Positions 33,851 to 42,905 of a DNA stretch of 64,000 nucleotides are shown here, in pieces. The stretch comes from Bog-756 sp963778165 (GTDB lineage Bacteria; Actinomycetota; Acidimicrobiia; Acidimicrobiales; RAAP-2), in the NCBI GenBank assembly GCA_963778165.1, contig CAVZTE010000001.1:124001-188000 (forward strand), read 5' to 3'. A program made the position numbers and the translations under genes. The notes below the pieces were generated by a model. It was not told where the DNA came from and did no database searches. It was given only the letters and a program-made list of their open reading frames with translations. The stretch's first letter is position 1, and every line of letters begins with the position of its first letter.

Positions 33851-34738
33851 TCAGGAGATCCCGTTTGCAGCCAGGGCCGACTCGAGAATGTCGGCCATCT
33901 GCTGCTCACCGGTGGCGTTGGGATGAACCGAGATCCCACCGGAGGTGGGGATGATGGCGTTGATCCACTGGTTCGAGCCACTGGCACAAGCTCCGTGACC
34001 CTCGAACTGCGAGTAATCCGAGACGAAGTGCACGCCGGCCCGGGCGGCGCTGGCTTGGACGGCGGAGTTCAGGTCCAACTCCAGCGTGTTGAGGTAGGAG
34101 GTGTCCCCGTTGGTGAGCGGGACGGTCGGGTAGCACCCGCCACTCGACGGGAGGATGTCGGGATAGCCGAGGACGTAGACCTGGGCGTTGGGGGCGTCGG
34201 CCTTGACCGTGGCGAAGGTTTGCTCGATGGTCGAGGCGTCGGAGTTCACTTCGTTAACGAAGGTGCTGCCGTACACGTCCTTGCACGGTGAGCCGATATT
34301 GAATACGTCGAGGATGTCGATGGCCCCGCAGTCGAGCAACGCCGAAACGAACAGGTCATTGTCGTTACCGCCATCGGTCAGGGTCACCAGGCGGGTCGAG
34401 GACGAGAGGGCGTCAACCTGCGGGGACACGCCCGGGTACTGGGAGGTGCTGGTCACGTTGGCCGAGTCGGCGCCCGAGCAGGACACGTCCTTCAATGATG
34501 CGCCGATGTGGGCGGCAGTGTCGTAGGGATAGCTGGCCGAGGACTGCAGGCAGAGCACATTTCCCGTGACGGGGCCGTCCAGCGGGCCTGCCGAGTACGA
34601 GTCCCCCAATGCCACGTAGTTGAGCGGAGTGGCGGCGTGGGCTGCGGGGGCTGCCACCCCGATGAGCCCGGTAGCGGCAAGAAGTGCCGATCCGAGCAGT
34701 GCAAAAAACGACCGGCGGCGATACTGGCTGAATCGCAT
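33851..34738 (-). CDS. Secreted SGNH/GDSL-type lipase or esterase
   Basis: A 295-residue secreted hydrolase. It has a signal peptide (YRRRSFFALLGSALLAATG, cleavage near AAHA-AT), block I YVALGDSYSAG with the nucleophilic Ser, the Gly of CSGADSANV, Asn in TDGGNDNDLF and His in ISVHPNATGEQ. No Asp stands three residues before the His, so it may work with a Ser-His dyad as some Streptomyces relatives do. Six Cys suggest disulfides. ATG 34738 has GGGAGGA 7 nt upstream. Divergent from the large secreted repeat protein across 207 bp in which I see no clear promoter. Confidence 0.88.
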   Translation of the reverse strand: MRFSQYRRRSFFALLGSALLAATGLIGVAAPAAHAATPLNYVALGDSYSAGPLDGPVTGNVLCLQSSASYPYDTAAHIGASLKDVSCSGADSANVTSTSQYPGVSPQVDALSSSTRLVTLTDGGNDNDLFVSALLDCGAIDILDVFNIGSPCKDVYGSTFVNEVNSDASTIEQTFATVKADAPNAQVYVLGYPDILPSSGGCYPTVPLTNGDTSYLNTLELDLNSAVQASAARAGVHFVSDYSQFEGHGACASGSNQWINAIIPTSGGISVHPNATGEQQMADILESALAANGIS

Positions 34739-34945
34739 GTGATGGTCCTCCCCCTGGTTCGTGCGTTTCCGCACCCCGGATGCGGTCGCCTCCGAGCGTT
34801 GCCCGATCGAGAGTAGTCCTGGTCTCTTGCCGACGCCGGCATGGCGGTTGACTGGCGTAGTCGTGGCGAGCAAAACAGTGCGCCCTGCCATGGGCACGGT
34901 TGAAGACCTGCTCAAGGGAGCGGTCGCACCCGTCGATCTACAGCT

Positions 34946-36976
34946 ATGTGGTTTTCCCACCGACCTATCCGACCCCTGGTGGCCGCGGCCGTTGTCTTGA
35001 TGGCCGGCCCGGTGCTCATCAACCTGGCACCAACCGCCGCTCAGGCGGCATCCCCCCGCTGGGCCGTGGTCAAGGGCGGGTCCCCGACCCCGAAGGCCAA
35101 TCAACTGCTGCTCAACACCACCTGCTCGAATGCGTGGGACTGCTGGACCGTGGGGGCCATCCTCCCCGACAGCCAGAACGCCAAGCCAAAGGCGCTGGCC
35201 GAGCACTGGAACGGCTCCTCATGGTCGGTCACCCCTGGAGTCCAGCCTTCGGCTAGGGCAGCGTCCATCCTCTACGACGTCAGCTGTGTGACCTCGTCCG
35301 ACTGCTGGGGCGTGGGCGGAGAACAGACCCTTGTGGCCGGGAACGATCCGACGGTCCTGATGGAGCGGTGGAACGGCGTCAGGTGGTCGGTGGCCACCAC
35401 CACACCGTCAGTCGGTGGTCTGCTCTTCTCGGTGAGCTGTGTTGCGGCCAGCGACTGCTGGTCGGTCGGCTCCACGCTGAACCCCACCTCCGGAAGTACC
35501 GACCGATCACTGGCTTTCCACTGGAACGGATCGTCCTGGGCCAGAGCAGCCATACCGGCCTCCGGGCAGAACGCCGACCAACTCTCGTCCGTCAATTGCA
35601 TCGACGCCACCGACTGCTGGGCCGTGGGAGCGGCATCGCCCAACCCCTTCAACAGTGATGTTCTCCCCGACCTGTTCTACAAGTCCCAGGGCGCAGAGCC
35701 CTGGGTGCTCCACTGGGACGGATCGACGTGGTCGGGCTCTACCCGACCCGACCCCCAAAGCGCTACCGGCGCAGTATTGACCGGTGTGACCTGTCTGGCC
35801 TCAACGGACTGCTGGGCGGTGGGGTCCACGATGAACACCGCCGGCCACTTCGATGAACCGCTGGCCGAGCGGTGGGACGGCACTACATGGGCGATCTCGC
35901 CCATCCCTATAGCCGCCAATGGGACGCTGGCTCATGTGACCTGTCTCTCGGCCGACGCCTGTTGGGCTGTTGGGGCTTCCTCTGTTCCTCCAGCGGGTGG
36001 CCAGCAGGGTTCGAACCCGCAGAATCTCATCGAGCGCTGGGACGGGCGATCCTGGTCTGAGGACGGGGGGCCGGTCGTGACGCCGGTCAGCGATCTTGAC
36101 GGTGTGACCTGCTGGCGTGGGGCGCAGTGCTTCGCCACGGGGTTTGTCGTCAGCACTCCGGACCAGTTCGCCGCGCAGACACTGATCGAGCAGCTGTCCC
36201 TACCCGCCGCGGGCTCGCAGGGATTCGAAGCCGTGGCCGCCGATGGCGAGGTGTTCAACCTCGGTGACACCGGATTCTACGGCTCGATGAATGGTCACCG
36301 TCTGGTGGCACCGACCGTTGGGACAGCCGCTACCCCCGACGGAGGGGGCTACTGGCTGGTGGCGGCGGACGGCGGGATCTTCGCCTTCGGCGACGCCGGC
36401 TTCTACGGATCGATGGGTGGGTCCCGGCTCGATGCCCCCGTTGTCGGCATGGCCGCCACCCCGGACGGCGCGGGCTACTGGCTGGTGGCCGCCGACGGCG
36501 GGATCTTCTCCTTCGGCGACGCCCGCTTCTACGGATCGATGGGTGGGACCCGGCTCGATGGACCCATCGTGGGCATGGCCGCCACCCCCGATGGGGGCGG
36601 CTACTGGCTGGTGGCCGCCGACGGCGGGATCTTCGCCTTCGGGGATGCCCGCTTCTTCGGATCGATGGGAGGAGCCCGGCTCGATGGACCCATGGTGGGC
36701 ATGGCCGCCACTCCCGACGGCGGGGGCTACTGGCTGGTGGCGGCCGACGGCGGGGTCTTCGCCTTCGGCGACGCCGGCTTCTACGGATCGATGCCGGACA
36801 AACCGGCTGCCCCCGACGCCACGGTGGCTGGCATGACAGTCTCCCCTGACGGCAGGGGTTACTGGCTGGTCGGGGCCAACGGCAAGGTCTACAGCTACGG
36901 AGACGCCATCGAGCTGGGGACGCCACACGACCTGGGCCTTCGGGCGCCTCTGACCGGCGTCAGCCCCTCCGAGTAG
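34946..36976 (+). CDS. Large secreted protein: seven CWxVG repeats plus C-terminal six-repeat module
   Basis: A 676-residue exported protein. A signal peptide (PLVAAAVVLMAGPVLINLA, cleavage near AAQA-AS) is followed by seven repeats of about 55 residues, each with a Cys pair around DCWAVG and a HWNGSSW-type strand, as expected for a seven-bladed propeller. From about residue 405 come six repeats of about 42 residues around GYWLVAADGGIFAFGD and FYGSMGG, the same C-terminal module found in two other proteins here. No enzyme motif; a surface or matrix protein is likely. No Shine-Dalgarno is clear before ATG 34946. Confidence 0.82.
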   Translation: MWFSHRPIRPLVAAAVVLMAGPVLINLAPTAAQAASPRWAVVKGGSPTPKANQLLLNTTCSNAWDCWTVGAILPDSQNAKPKALAEHWNGSSWSVTPGVQPSARAASILYDVSCVTSSDCWGVGGEQTLVAGNDPTVLMERWNGVRWSVATTTPSVGGLLFSVSCVAASDCWSVGSTLNPTSGSTDRSLAFHWNGSSWARAAIPASGQNADQLSSVNCIDATDCWAVGAASPNPFNSDVLPDLFYKSQGAEPWVLHWDGSTWSGSTRPDPQSATGAVLTGVTCLASTDCWAVGSTMNTAGHFDEPLAERWDGTTWAISPIPIAANGTLAHVTCLSADACWAVGASSVPPAGGQQGSNPQNLIERWDGRSWSEDGGPVVTPVSDLDGVTCWRGAQCFATGFVVSTPDQFAAQTLIEQLSLPAAGSQGFEAVAADGEVFNLGDTGFYGSMNGHRLVAPTVGTAATPDGGGYWLVAADGGIFAFGDAGFYGSMGGSRLDAPVVGMAATPDGAGYWLVAADGGIFSFGDARFYGSMGGTRLDGPIVGMAATPDGGGYWLVAADGGIFAFGDARFFGSMGGARLDGPMVGMAATPDGGGYWLVAADGGVFAFGDAGFYGSMPDKPAAPDATVAGMTVSPDGRGYWLVGANGKVYSYGDAIELGTPHDLGLRAPLTGVSPSE

Positions 36977-37064
36977 CTGGAGCCCAGATCGTCGGCGTCG
37001 CCCTTCAGGCAGGCGGTGGATATGGTGGGCCGGGGCATTCACCTAGAAGGGAGCCCGAGGTCCC

Positions 37065-37535
37065 ATGGTTGTCCAGAGTCCGGAGATCATTCGCAATAAG
37101 AACGTGGTCGCGGTGATTTCCTTTCGCGATACCTACATCTACGCCACCGATGCCGAACCGGGGTCGCGGCCTGAGCGCGTGGTCGCTCCGGACCCGAATG
37201 GGCGGTTCCACAAGACCCACCACAAGGCCGGGAATCCATCAGGAACATACGAAGATGACAGTCCGGCGTACTGGAAGGAGATCGCCGAGGAGCTCGCTCC
37301 CGCCGGAGCAATCCTGGTCTTCGGTCACGGCAAGGGCAAGGCCAACGCATCGCACCACTGGGTCACCTACGTCGAAAAGCATCATCGGGATATCGCAGAG
37401 AAGTTGGTGGCCGACGTGCGTCTCGACATCGACCATGTCGACGCAGAACAGGTACTGAGGCTGGCCCAGATCTACTTTGACGAGGGACCCCGGCGCGATG
37501 CCGGTGACAACCGGCGTGGCGTGCCTGAGAAATAA
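37065..37535 (+). CDS. eRF1-domain-like (bacterial archaeo-eukaryotic release-factor-like) protein
   Basis: A 156-residue protein. The middle and end, HKTHHKAGNPSG then LAPAGAILVFGHGKGKANAS and LVADVRLDIDHVDAEQVLRLA, resemble the short proteins annotated as translational machinery protein, which are related to eRF1/Pelota central domains. This suggests ribosome or RNA association, possibly under stress; no peptidyl-hydrolysis motif is identifiable. A GAGG lies 4 nt before ATG. It is followed by a strong hairpin at 37556-37585. Confidence 0.6.
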   Translation: MVVQSPEIIRNKNVVAVISFRDTYIYATDAEPGSRPERVVAPDPNGRFHKTHHKAGNPSGTYEDDSPAYWKEIAEELAPAGAILVFGHGKGKANASHHWVTYVEKHHRDIAEKLVADVRLDIDHVDAEQVLRLAQIYFDEGPRRDAGDNRRGVPEK

Positions 37536-37555
37536 CCGACTCTGGTCACGTAGGT

Positions 37556-37585
37556 CGGGATACCCGCCAGGAAACGGGCATCCCG
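37556..37585. terminator. Bidirectional terminator between convergent genes
   Basis: CGGGATACCCG and CGGGCATCCCG form an 11-bp stem with one A-C mismatch around the loop CCAGGAAA. It lies between converging genes ending at 37535 and 37590. There is no T tract, as is common in high-GC actinobacteria. Confidence 0.55.
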
Positions 37586-37589
37586 GGGA

Positions 37590-37877
37590 TCAGCCTCTGG
37601 CGATGGCTTCCCGGACGGCGGGCGCCACTTGTTGGGCCCAGAGGTTCAACGCGGTGTCGCTGATGACCTCGCCGGGAGGGACCAGGTAAATGAACGCGGC
37701 GGCGCGGTGCTCGAGTACGGCGTACGTCTCCGCTTCGCCATCGACATGGTCATCGAAGGAGTGCTCGCCCGAGCGGTGAAGCGATAAGCCATTCGCGCCG
37801 GGGCAGCGACCGTCCTCGACTGGTCCGATGAGAGGGTAAGGCGCACCTTGGGGCAATTCCGGATGGGTGCTCGCCAT
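37590..37877 (-). CDS. Small protein of unknown function
   Basis: A 95-residue protein with a Pro/Gly-rich N-terminus (STHPELPQGAPYPLIGPV), an acidic middle (SFDDHVDGEAETYAVLEHRA) and a helical end (WAQQVAPAVREAIARG). No family is recognised. The start could also be GTG 37901; no strong ribosome site separates them. Convergent with the eRF1-like gene. Confidence 0.5.
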   Translation of the reverse strand: MASTHPELPQGAPYPLIGPVEDGRCPGANGLSLHRSGEHSFDDHVDGEAETYAVLEHRAAAFIYLVPPGEVISDTALNLWAQQVAPAVREAIARG

Positions 37878-37923
37878 GTGCCCCGGATGCCCTAGTTCCA
37901 CAGCCCGTAAATTGCCAGGTCTG

Positions 37924-37929
37924 TACCAT
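37924..37929 (+). promoter_or_regulatory. -10 box TACCAT of a leaderless promoter
   Basis: TACCAT ends 6 nt before ATG 37936, with no Shine-Dalgarno. Confidence 0.45.
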
Positions 37930-37935
37930 GACGTG

Positions 37936-38451
37936 ATGATTGCCGCCGATATCTATAGGCCTGACCAGTGGAGCAACTTTTTCCTTCTGGTGGGGACCGG
38001 TGCAGTCACGCTCACCGGTTTGGTGTTTGTAGCCATGTCACTCAACCTCAAGGCCATCGTCGGCGATGCCACCCATCGTTATCGGGCTATCAACACACTG
38101 ACTGGCCTGGCGCTGGTGTTCATGCGATGTGCCTTTGTACTCATGGGAGGCCAGAGCCATCAGGCGATAGGCGCAGAACTGTTCGTGGTCACCGCGATTT
38201 CCGCGGCCGTGTTCGTCAAAGGGTATGCCAACGCCCTGCGGACCAGTCGTGGCCTGAAGCTGTCTCGCATCGTCGGCGGGGTGCTCATACACGTGGCGGA
38301 GCTGACCGGTGCAGCACTATTTTTCTTCGGGCACATGCCCGGGCTCTACGTTGCCGCGGTAGCGATCGTCATCAATACGTGCTACATGATCACCGCCGCC
38401 TGGCTACTGGTCATCGGTGTTTTCGATCAGACAGCTAGCCCCAGCGTTTGA
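37936..38451 (+). CDS. Integral membrane protein of unknown function
   Basis: A 171-residue protein with four to five hydrophobic segments: FFLLVGTGAVTLTGLVFVAM, LTGLALVFMRCAFVLM, LFVVTAISAAVFV, VLIHVAELTGAALFF and a C-terminal AVAIVINTCYMITAAWLLVI. The N-terminal layout (short polar start RPDQWSNFF) recalls small actinobacterial membrane proteins of unknown role. Leaderless start at 37936; the in-frame codons upstream lie before the box. Confidence 0.65.
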   Translation: MIAADIYRPDQWSNFFLLVGTGAVTLTGLVFVAMSLNLKAIVGDATHRYRAINTLTGLALVFMRCAFVLMGGQSHQAIGAELFVVTAISAAVFVKGYANALRTSRGLKLSRIVGGVLIHVAELTGAALFFFGHMPGLYVAAVAIVINTCYMITAAWLLVIGVFDQTASPSV

Positions 38452-38531
38452 CTCAACTGACGAGGCTGATCTGGTCCGCTGAGCAGGGCCGTCGCCAACC
38501 GAACAGCACGAGCGTCCCCCAGAGAGCGCTC

Positions 38532-41500
38532 TTACCCGGCCACGGTCATTCCCACCATCGGGGCGTTCAAGTGCGTTCCGCCCATGGAACCGAAGAAGGG
38601 TGCGTCATACGAGAACACCCCACCGTCCGAGGCCACCAGGTAGTAGCCCGAGCCGGTGGTGGTGGCGCTGATGCCCACGATCGGCCGATTGAGGTGGGAT
38701 CCTCCGGCCGACCCGCGGAAGGGGGCATCGTAGGCATAGACACCGCCGTCGGAGCCGGACAGCCAGTAGCCGCCGGTGGCCCGGTCGACGCTGATGCCGA
38801 CGATCGGGGCGTTGATATGGGACAGGGTGTCGGCCCCTCCTCGGTACCGGGCATCGCCGAAGGCATAGACCTTGCCAGTCGAGGACACCAGGTAGTAGCC
38901 GGCGCCGTCGGTGGTGGGAGCCATGCCCACGACGTTGGTTACATCGTTGCCGAGCCCCGGAACCGAGCCTTTGAACGGCGCGTCGAAGGCGTACACCATG
39001 CCGTCTGATCCGACCAGCCAATACCCGCCGGTGACGGTGTCGACAGCCATGCCCACGATGTCCGTCACGTCCTTGTGGGTCCCAGGCACCGAGCCATGGA
39101 AGTGAGCATCACCATAAGAGAAGACCCCGCCGTCGGCAGCCGCCATCCAGTAGCCCTTGCCGTCCGAGGTGGACGCCATGGCGCAGACCGGGCGATTGAG
39201 TTTGAGGCCGCCCGTCGACCCGTAGAAGTTGGTGGCAAAGCTGAACACACCTCCGTCCCGGCCCACGAGGTCGTAGCCCGGCGGCGGCACCGGCGGCACC
39301 GGCGGCACGGCCGGCACGCTGACGGAGTGAGTGATGACAGCCGAGGGACCCCCATTGTTGCTGACGGTCTGACCGGTGAAGGTCTGAATGGTCGAGGTCC
39401 CCGCCGAGTTGGTGACGGTCAGAGTGACGGAGTAGTCGCCGGCACGGGCATAGGTGTGGTCGGTTATCGGACCGGTGGTGGTGCCGCTCGACCCATCTCC
39501 GAAGCTCCAGGCATAGGAGGCGACGGCGCCAAACAGAGAGGTCGAGGCCGACCCGTCGAACGTGGTCGGTGATCCCGCTTGTGCCGGCGTAGCGGTGAAT
39601 GCGGCATCGGGTGCCTGGTCCGGCGTGACGGCGATAGCGTTCGGGTTGGAGCCGACCGGAATGGGAGTTCCGGCGGTGTTGGTGGCGATGTCGATCGGGA
39701 TGACGTTGTCATTCAGGTTGGCGACGTAGGCCGTCTGGCCGTCGGGGGTGATGGCGATGGCATCGGACGTGTTTCCCACCGGGATATCAGGGCCGGGGGT
39801 GTTGTCGGCGGTGTTGATGGGCGTGACGGCGTTGTAGTAGTTGGCCACGTAAACCGTCTGGCCGTTGGGGGTGATGGCGATGGCATCGGGGTCGGAGTCG
39901 ACGGGAATGGTGGCGCCGGGGGTATCGCTGGCAGTGGCGATCGGCGTGACGTCAGAATCACCGCTGTTGGCCACATAGACGGTCCGGCCGTCGGGGGTGA
40001 CGGCAATGGCGTTGGGGCCCGAACCGACCGGGATGGCGGCACCGGCGGTGTCGGTGGCAATGTCGATCGGGGTGACGGTGTTGTCTCGACCGTTGGTGAC
40101 GTAGGCAGTCTGACCGTTGGGGGTGATGGCGATCTCATTGGGGCTGGACCCGACCGGGATGGCGGCGCCGGCAGTTCCGGTGGCGATGTCGATGGGGGTG
40201 ACCGTATTGTCCCCGTTGTTGGCGACAAAGGCGGTCTGGCCGTCGGGGGTGATGGCGATGCCATAAGGATCGGAGCCGACCGGGATGGCCGCGCCGACGG
40301 TGTCGGTGGCGGTGTTGATCGGAGCGACGCTATTGCCGCCGGTTACAGACACGTAGGCGGTCCGGCCGTTCGGGGTGATAGCGAAGCCGTGAAGGTCAGA
40401 GCCGACAGCGATAGCGCTGCCTGCGGTGTTGCCATTGGTGGCAATGGGCGTAACGGTGTCTCCACCACTGTTGGCCACGTAGGCGGTCTGGCCGTCGGGA
40501 GTGATGGCGATCCCATGGGGAACGGAGCCGACCGGGATGGTGGCGCCTGCTGTTTTCGAGCTGATGGCGATCGGAGTGACCATGTCGTCACCGGCGTTGG
40601 TGACGTAGGCCGTCTGACCGTCGGGAGTGATGGCGACCCCGTCGGGGTCGGAGCCCACCGGAATGGCCGTGCCGGCGGTGTTGGACCCGGTGGCGATGGG
40701 GGTCACGGTATTGCTGCCGGCATTGGTGACGTAGGCCGTCTGGCCGTCGGGAGTGACGGCGATGCCGTGGGGAGCAGAGCCGACCGCGATGGGCGTGCCG
40801 GCGGTGTTGGAGCCGGTGGCGATGGGGGTCACGGTGTTGCTGCCGGCATTGGTGACGTAGGCGGTCTGGCCGTCGGGAGTGATGGCGATCCCGTCGGGGT
40901 CGGAGCCGACGGGAATGGGCGTGCCGGCGGTGTTGGAGCCGGTGGCGATGGGGGTAACGGTGTTGCTGCCGGCATTGGTGACGTAGGCGGTCTGGCCGTC
41001 GGGAGTGATGGCGATCCCGTCGGGGTCGGAGCCGACGGGAATGGCCGTGCCGGCGGTGCTGGAGCCGACGGAGATCGGGGTAACGGTATCGCTCTTGGAG
41101 TTGGCCACGTAGGCCATCTGGCCGTTCGGCGTGATGGCGACGGCATCGGGTCCCGAGCCCACTGCTATTGATTGGGCGGAAAACTCAAATTCCGTAAAGA
41201 TCAGACTGACACTGCTTCCGTTGAAGTTGGTGACGTAGGCCGTCTGGCCGTCGGGCGTGACCGCAACGGACTCGGGCGTGGAACCGATGGGGATGGCGGC
41301 TCCTGCGCTTCCGGTAGCGCTGTCGATCGGTATGACGCTATTACCGCTGCCGTTGACGACGTACGCCGTCGGGGCCCGTGTCGTTGCCCCAGCCGGCGAG
41401 GGTCGCAGGATTCCGGCTGCCCCGACGAGCGTGCCTATGACCATGAGGGCAACCGCCCCTAGGGAAGCCGTCGTCGAGCGACGACGTCTCGGGTCCATCG

Positions 41501-41540
41501 CCGGGTCCGATCCAGGAAACACGATCTCGTTCACTTGCAC
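38532..41540 (-). CDS. Giant secreted protein: fourteen YVTN propeller repeats, PKD domain, C-terminal six-repeat module
   Basis: About 1002 residues, exported (SLGAVALMVIGTLVGAAG, cleavage near PAGA-TT). Fourteen YVTN/NHL-type repeats of 42 residues around AITPDGQTAYVTNAGSNTV would make two seven-bladed propellers. Then come a PKD domain (FGDGSSGTTTGPITDHTYAR), a Pro hinge (PPVPPVPPPG) and six repeats such as GYYLVASDGGVFSYDAPFFG, the C-terminal module shared with 34946-36976 and the fusion at 14956-16426. Likely a surface adhesin or matrix protein. The start is uncertain: GTG 41540, GTG 41534 or ATG 41498; the last gives the neatest signal peptide. Confidence 0.82.
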   Translation of the reverse strand: MQVNEIVFPGSDPAMDPRRRRSTTASLGAVALMVIGTLVGAAGILRPSPAGATTRAPTAYVVNGSGNSVIPIDSATGSAGAAIPIGSTPESVAVTPDGQTAYVTNFNGSSVSLIFTEFEFSAQSIAVGSGPDAVAITPNGQMAYVANSKSDTVTPISVGSSTAGTAIPVGSDPDGIAITPDGQTAYVTNAGSNTVTPIATGSNTAGTPIPVGSDPDGIAITPDGQTAYVTNAGSNTVTPIATGSNTAGTPIAVGSAPHGIAVTPDGQTAYVTNAGSNTVTPIATGSNTAGTAIPVGSDPDGVAITPDGQTAYVTNAGDDMVTPIAISSKTAGATIPVGSVPHGIAITPDGQTAYVANSGGDTVTPIATNGNTAGSAIAVGSDLHGFAITPNGRTAYVSVTGGNSVAPINTATDTVGAAIPVGSDPYGIAITPDGQTAFVANNGDNTVTPIDIATGTAGAAIPVGSSPNEIAITPNGQTAYVTNGRDNTVTPIDIATDTAGAAIPVGSGPNAIAVTPDGRTVYVANSGDSDVTPIATASDTPGATIPVDSDPDAIAITPNGQTVYVANYYNAVTPINTADNTPGPDIPVGNTSDAIAITPDGQTAYVANLNDNVIPIDIATNTAGTPIPVGSNPNAIAVTPDQAPDAAFTATPAQAGSPTTFDGSASTSLFGAVASYAWSFGDGSSGTTTGPITDHTYARAGDYSVTLTVTNSAGTSTIQTFTGQTVSNNGGPSAVITHSVSVPAVPPVPPVPPPGYDLVGRDGGVFSFATNFYGSTGGLKLNRPVCAMASTSDGKGYWMAAADGGVFSYGDAHFHGSVPGTHKDVTDIVGMAVDTVTGGYWLVGSDGMVYAFDAPFKGSVPGLGNDVTNVVGMAPTTDGAGYYLVSSTGKVYAFGDARYRGGADTLSHINAPIVGISVDRATGGYWLSGSDGGVYAYDAPFRGSAGGSHLNRPIVGISATTTGSGYYLVASDGGVFSYDAPFFGSMGGTHLNAPMVGMTVAG
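40600..41080. repeat. Nearly identical 126-bp coding repeats
   Basis: Four adjacent YVTN units repeat with a period of 126 bp and only a few changes, far more alike than the other ten units. This points to recent duplication or gene conversion inside the gene, and to a risk of assembly collapse. Confidence 0.8.
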
Positions 41541-41706
41541 TCACGATCGCCCGTGGAGGGGTATAGGAGGGGGAACGAGCGATCATCCCATAAGGCGACG
41601 CCAGCTACGGGGACCCCGTCAGCACCGCTTCGGTGCTGACGGTTGACCTGAGCACCATTGAGTGAGGGCCAGACCCTCGCTCCCAGCGGAGAGACAGGGT
41701 GATTGG

Positions 41707-42120
41707 GTGGCCGTGCACCGGACGTTGGTGGTTGGGGGCACCGGGGTCATCAGCGGGACACCGGACCAATGCGTGCTCCATCTATCCCTCAATAGTGCGG
41801 GCTCTACCCCGGCCGAGACACTCGAACTCTGTTCCAGCGGCGCCGAGGCCGTCATCAATGCCGCCGTGGATGCGGGTGTTGCCCGAGACGACATTCGGAC
41901 CATCAACCTGTCCCTTCAGGACCACTTCGATCAGTCCCAGTAGAAGGTGACTGCCCGAGTTGGCAGCTACCAACTTCAGGTCTTGGTGCGGGACTGACCG
42001 ATGTGAGCCGGGTACTGACCGTCCTGTCCGAGGTGGCGGGAGATGCGCTTCAGATACGCTCGCTTCTACTGGGCCTGAAGGATGCTGAACCCATTCGCCC
42101 GACCGACGCGGCAGAACCCA
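41707..42120 (+). pseudogene. Degenerate SIMPL-domain (DUF541) gene
   Basis: A reading from about 41707 (HRTLVVGGTGVISGTPDQ, then VINAAVDAGVARDDIRTINL) matches the start of SIMPL-family secreted/periplasmic proteins. It stops at TAG 41941. The same frame continues past the stop with KVTARVGSYQLQVLVRD, then a missing base near 41994 moves the match to LTDVSRVLTVLSEVAGDALQ in another frame. One nonsense change plus one deletion suggests a true relic, unlike the single indels elsewhere. No signal peptide is left, so the 5' end may also be lost. It could still give a peptide of about 78 residues. Confidence 0.6.
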
Positions 42121-42218
42121 ACTGCCTGGGCCTCCGAGAGTCGGCGCCCGGTACCCGGAGTGACCGACCGCCCGTCGCCGATCCTCATCGAGCATCCTGC
42201 CACCGTCGATGCCGACCC

Positions 42219-42224
42219 TACACT
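42219..42224 (+). promoter_or_regulatory. -10 box TACACT of a leaderless promoter
   Basis: TACACT ends 7 nt before ATG 42232, with no Shine-Dalgarno. Confidence 0.45.
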
Positions 42225-42231
42225 TGGCCAC

Positions 42232-42849
42232 ATGAGGACCGAAGAAGCACGAGAAGCCGCGGCCGCCAGATTACGAGCGCTCAATCACGCGTTTGTGGCG
42301 CACGATCCGGCCGACGAGGTGCTCGAGTCGTTGGGAGAGACCACAGACGAACTCACGCGCTTGGTCAGCGAAGCGCCAAAACGTGATCGCCTGGCCCTTA
42401 TGCGGAGCAGCCCGGAGGGGTCCATCTTGGGCGGGAGTGGGTTCGAAGACCGAGCGGTCGGCGGTTGGTCGAATCCAACCGGTGTCGAACTCGAGGTGCG
42501 GTTCGATGAGGGTGATGTAGTTGCCGATGTTGTGCTGAGGCGCGCCTTCGAAGGAGCACCAGGCCGTGCCCACGGTGGGATCGTGGCTGCGGCATTCGAC
42601 GACGTGACCGGCTTCGTCATCGGGCGGCTGCAGGAACCGGCCTTTACCGGTGAGCTGACGGTTCGTTACCTGGCTGGCGTACCGGTTGACGAACCGTTGG
42701 AAATTCGGGCTCGGCTTGACGGGCGAGAACGCCGCAAGCTCTTCATCAGCGCCGAGCTACGCACGGATGACACGGTGATTGCGACGTGCCGAGCTATTTA
42801 CATAACTGTCGACCTATCCCGCTTTGCGGGTGCGCCTGATCCACGCTGA
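42232..42849 (+). CDS. Hotdog-fold thioesterase (PaaI-like)
   Basis: A 205-residue protein with a helical N-terminal 60 residues and a PaaI-type hotdog. The catalytic region reads GRAHGGIVAAAFDDVTGFV, followed by TGELTVRYLAGVPV and FISAELRTDDTVIATCRAIY. It is predicted to hydrolyse an acyl-CoA, and the layout is like the thioesterase at 21727-22537. Leaderless start at 42232; in-frame codons further upstream belong to the SIMPL relic region. Confidence 0.78.
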   Translation: MRTEEAREAAAARLRALNHAFVAHDPADEVLESLGETTDELTRLVSEAPKRDRLALMRSSPEGSILGGSGFEDRAVGGWSNPTGVELEVRFDEGDVVADVVLRRAFEGAPGRAHGGIVAAAFDDVTGFVIGRLQEPAFTGELTVRYLAGVPVDEPLEIRARLDGRERRKLFISAELRTDDTVIATCRAIYITVDLSRFAGAPDPR

Positions 42850-42905
42850 TCCCATCGTCGGCGTGGAGTCAGAACAATGTCGATTGTTGTCGACGGCGAA
42901 TAGTC

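Noticed and set aside
39579..41171. 530-codon forward ORF rich in Gly, Asp and Val
   Set aside because: It is the antisense of the YVTN repeats; its apparent repeats mirror those of the real reverse-strand gene, and it has no start context or family motif.
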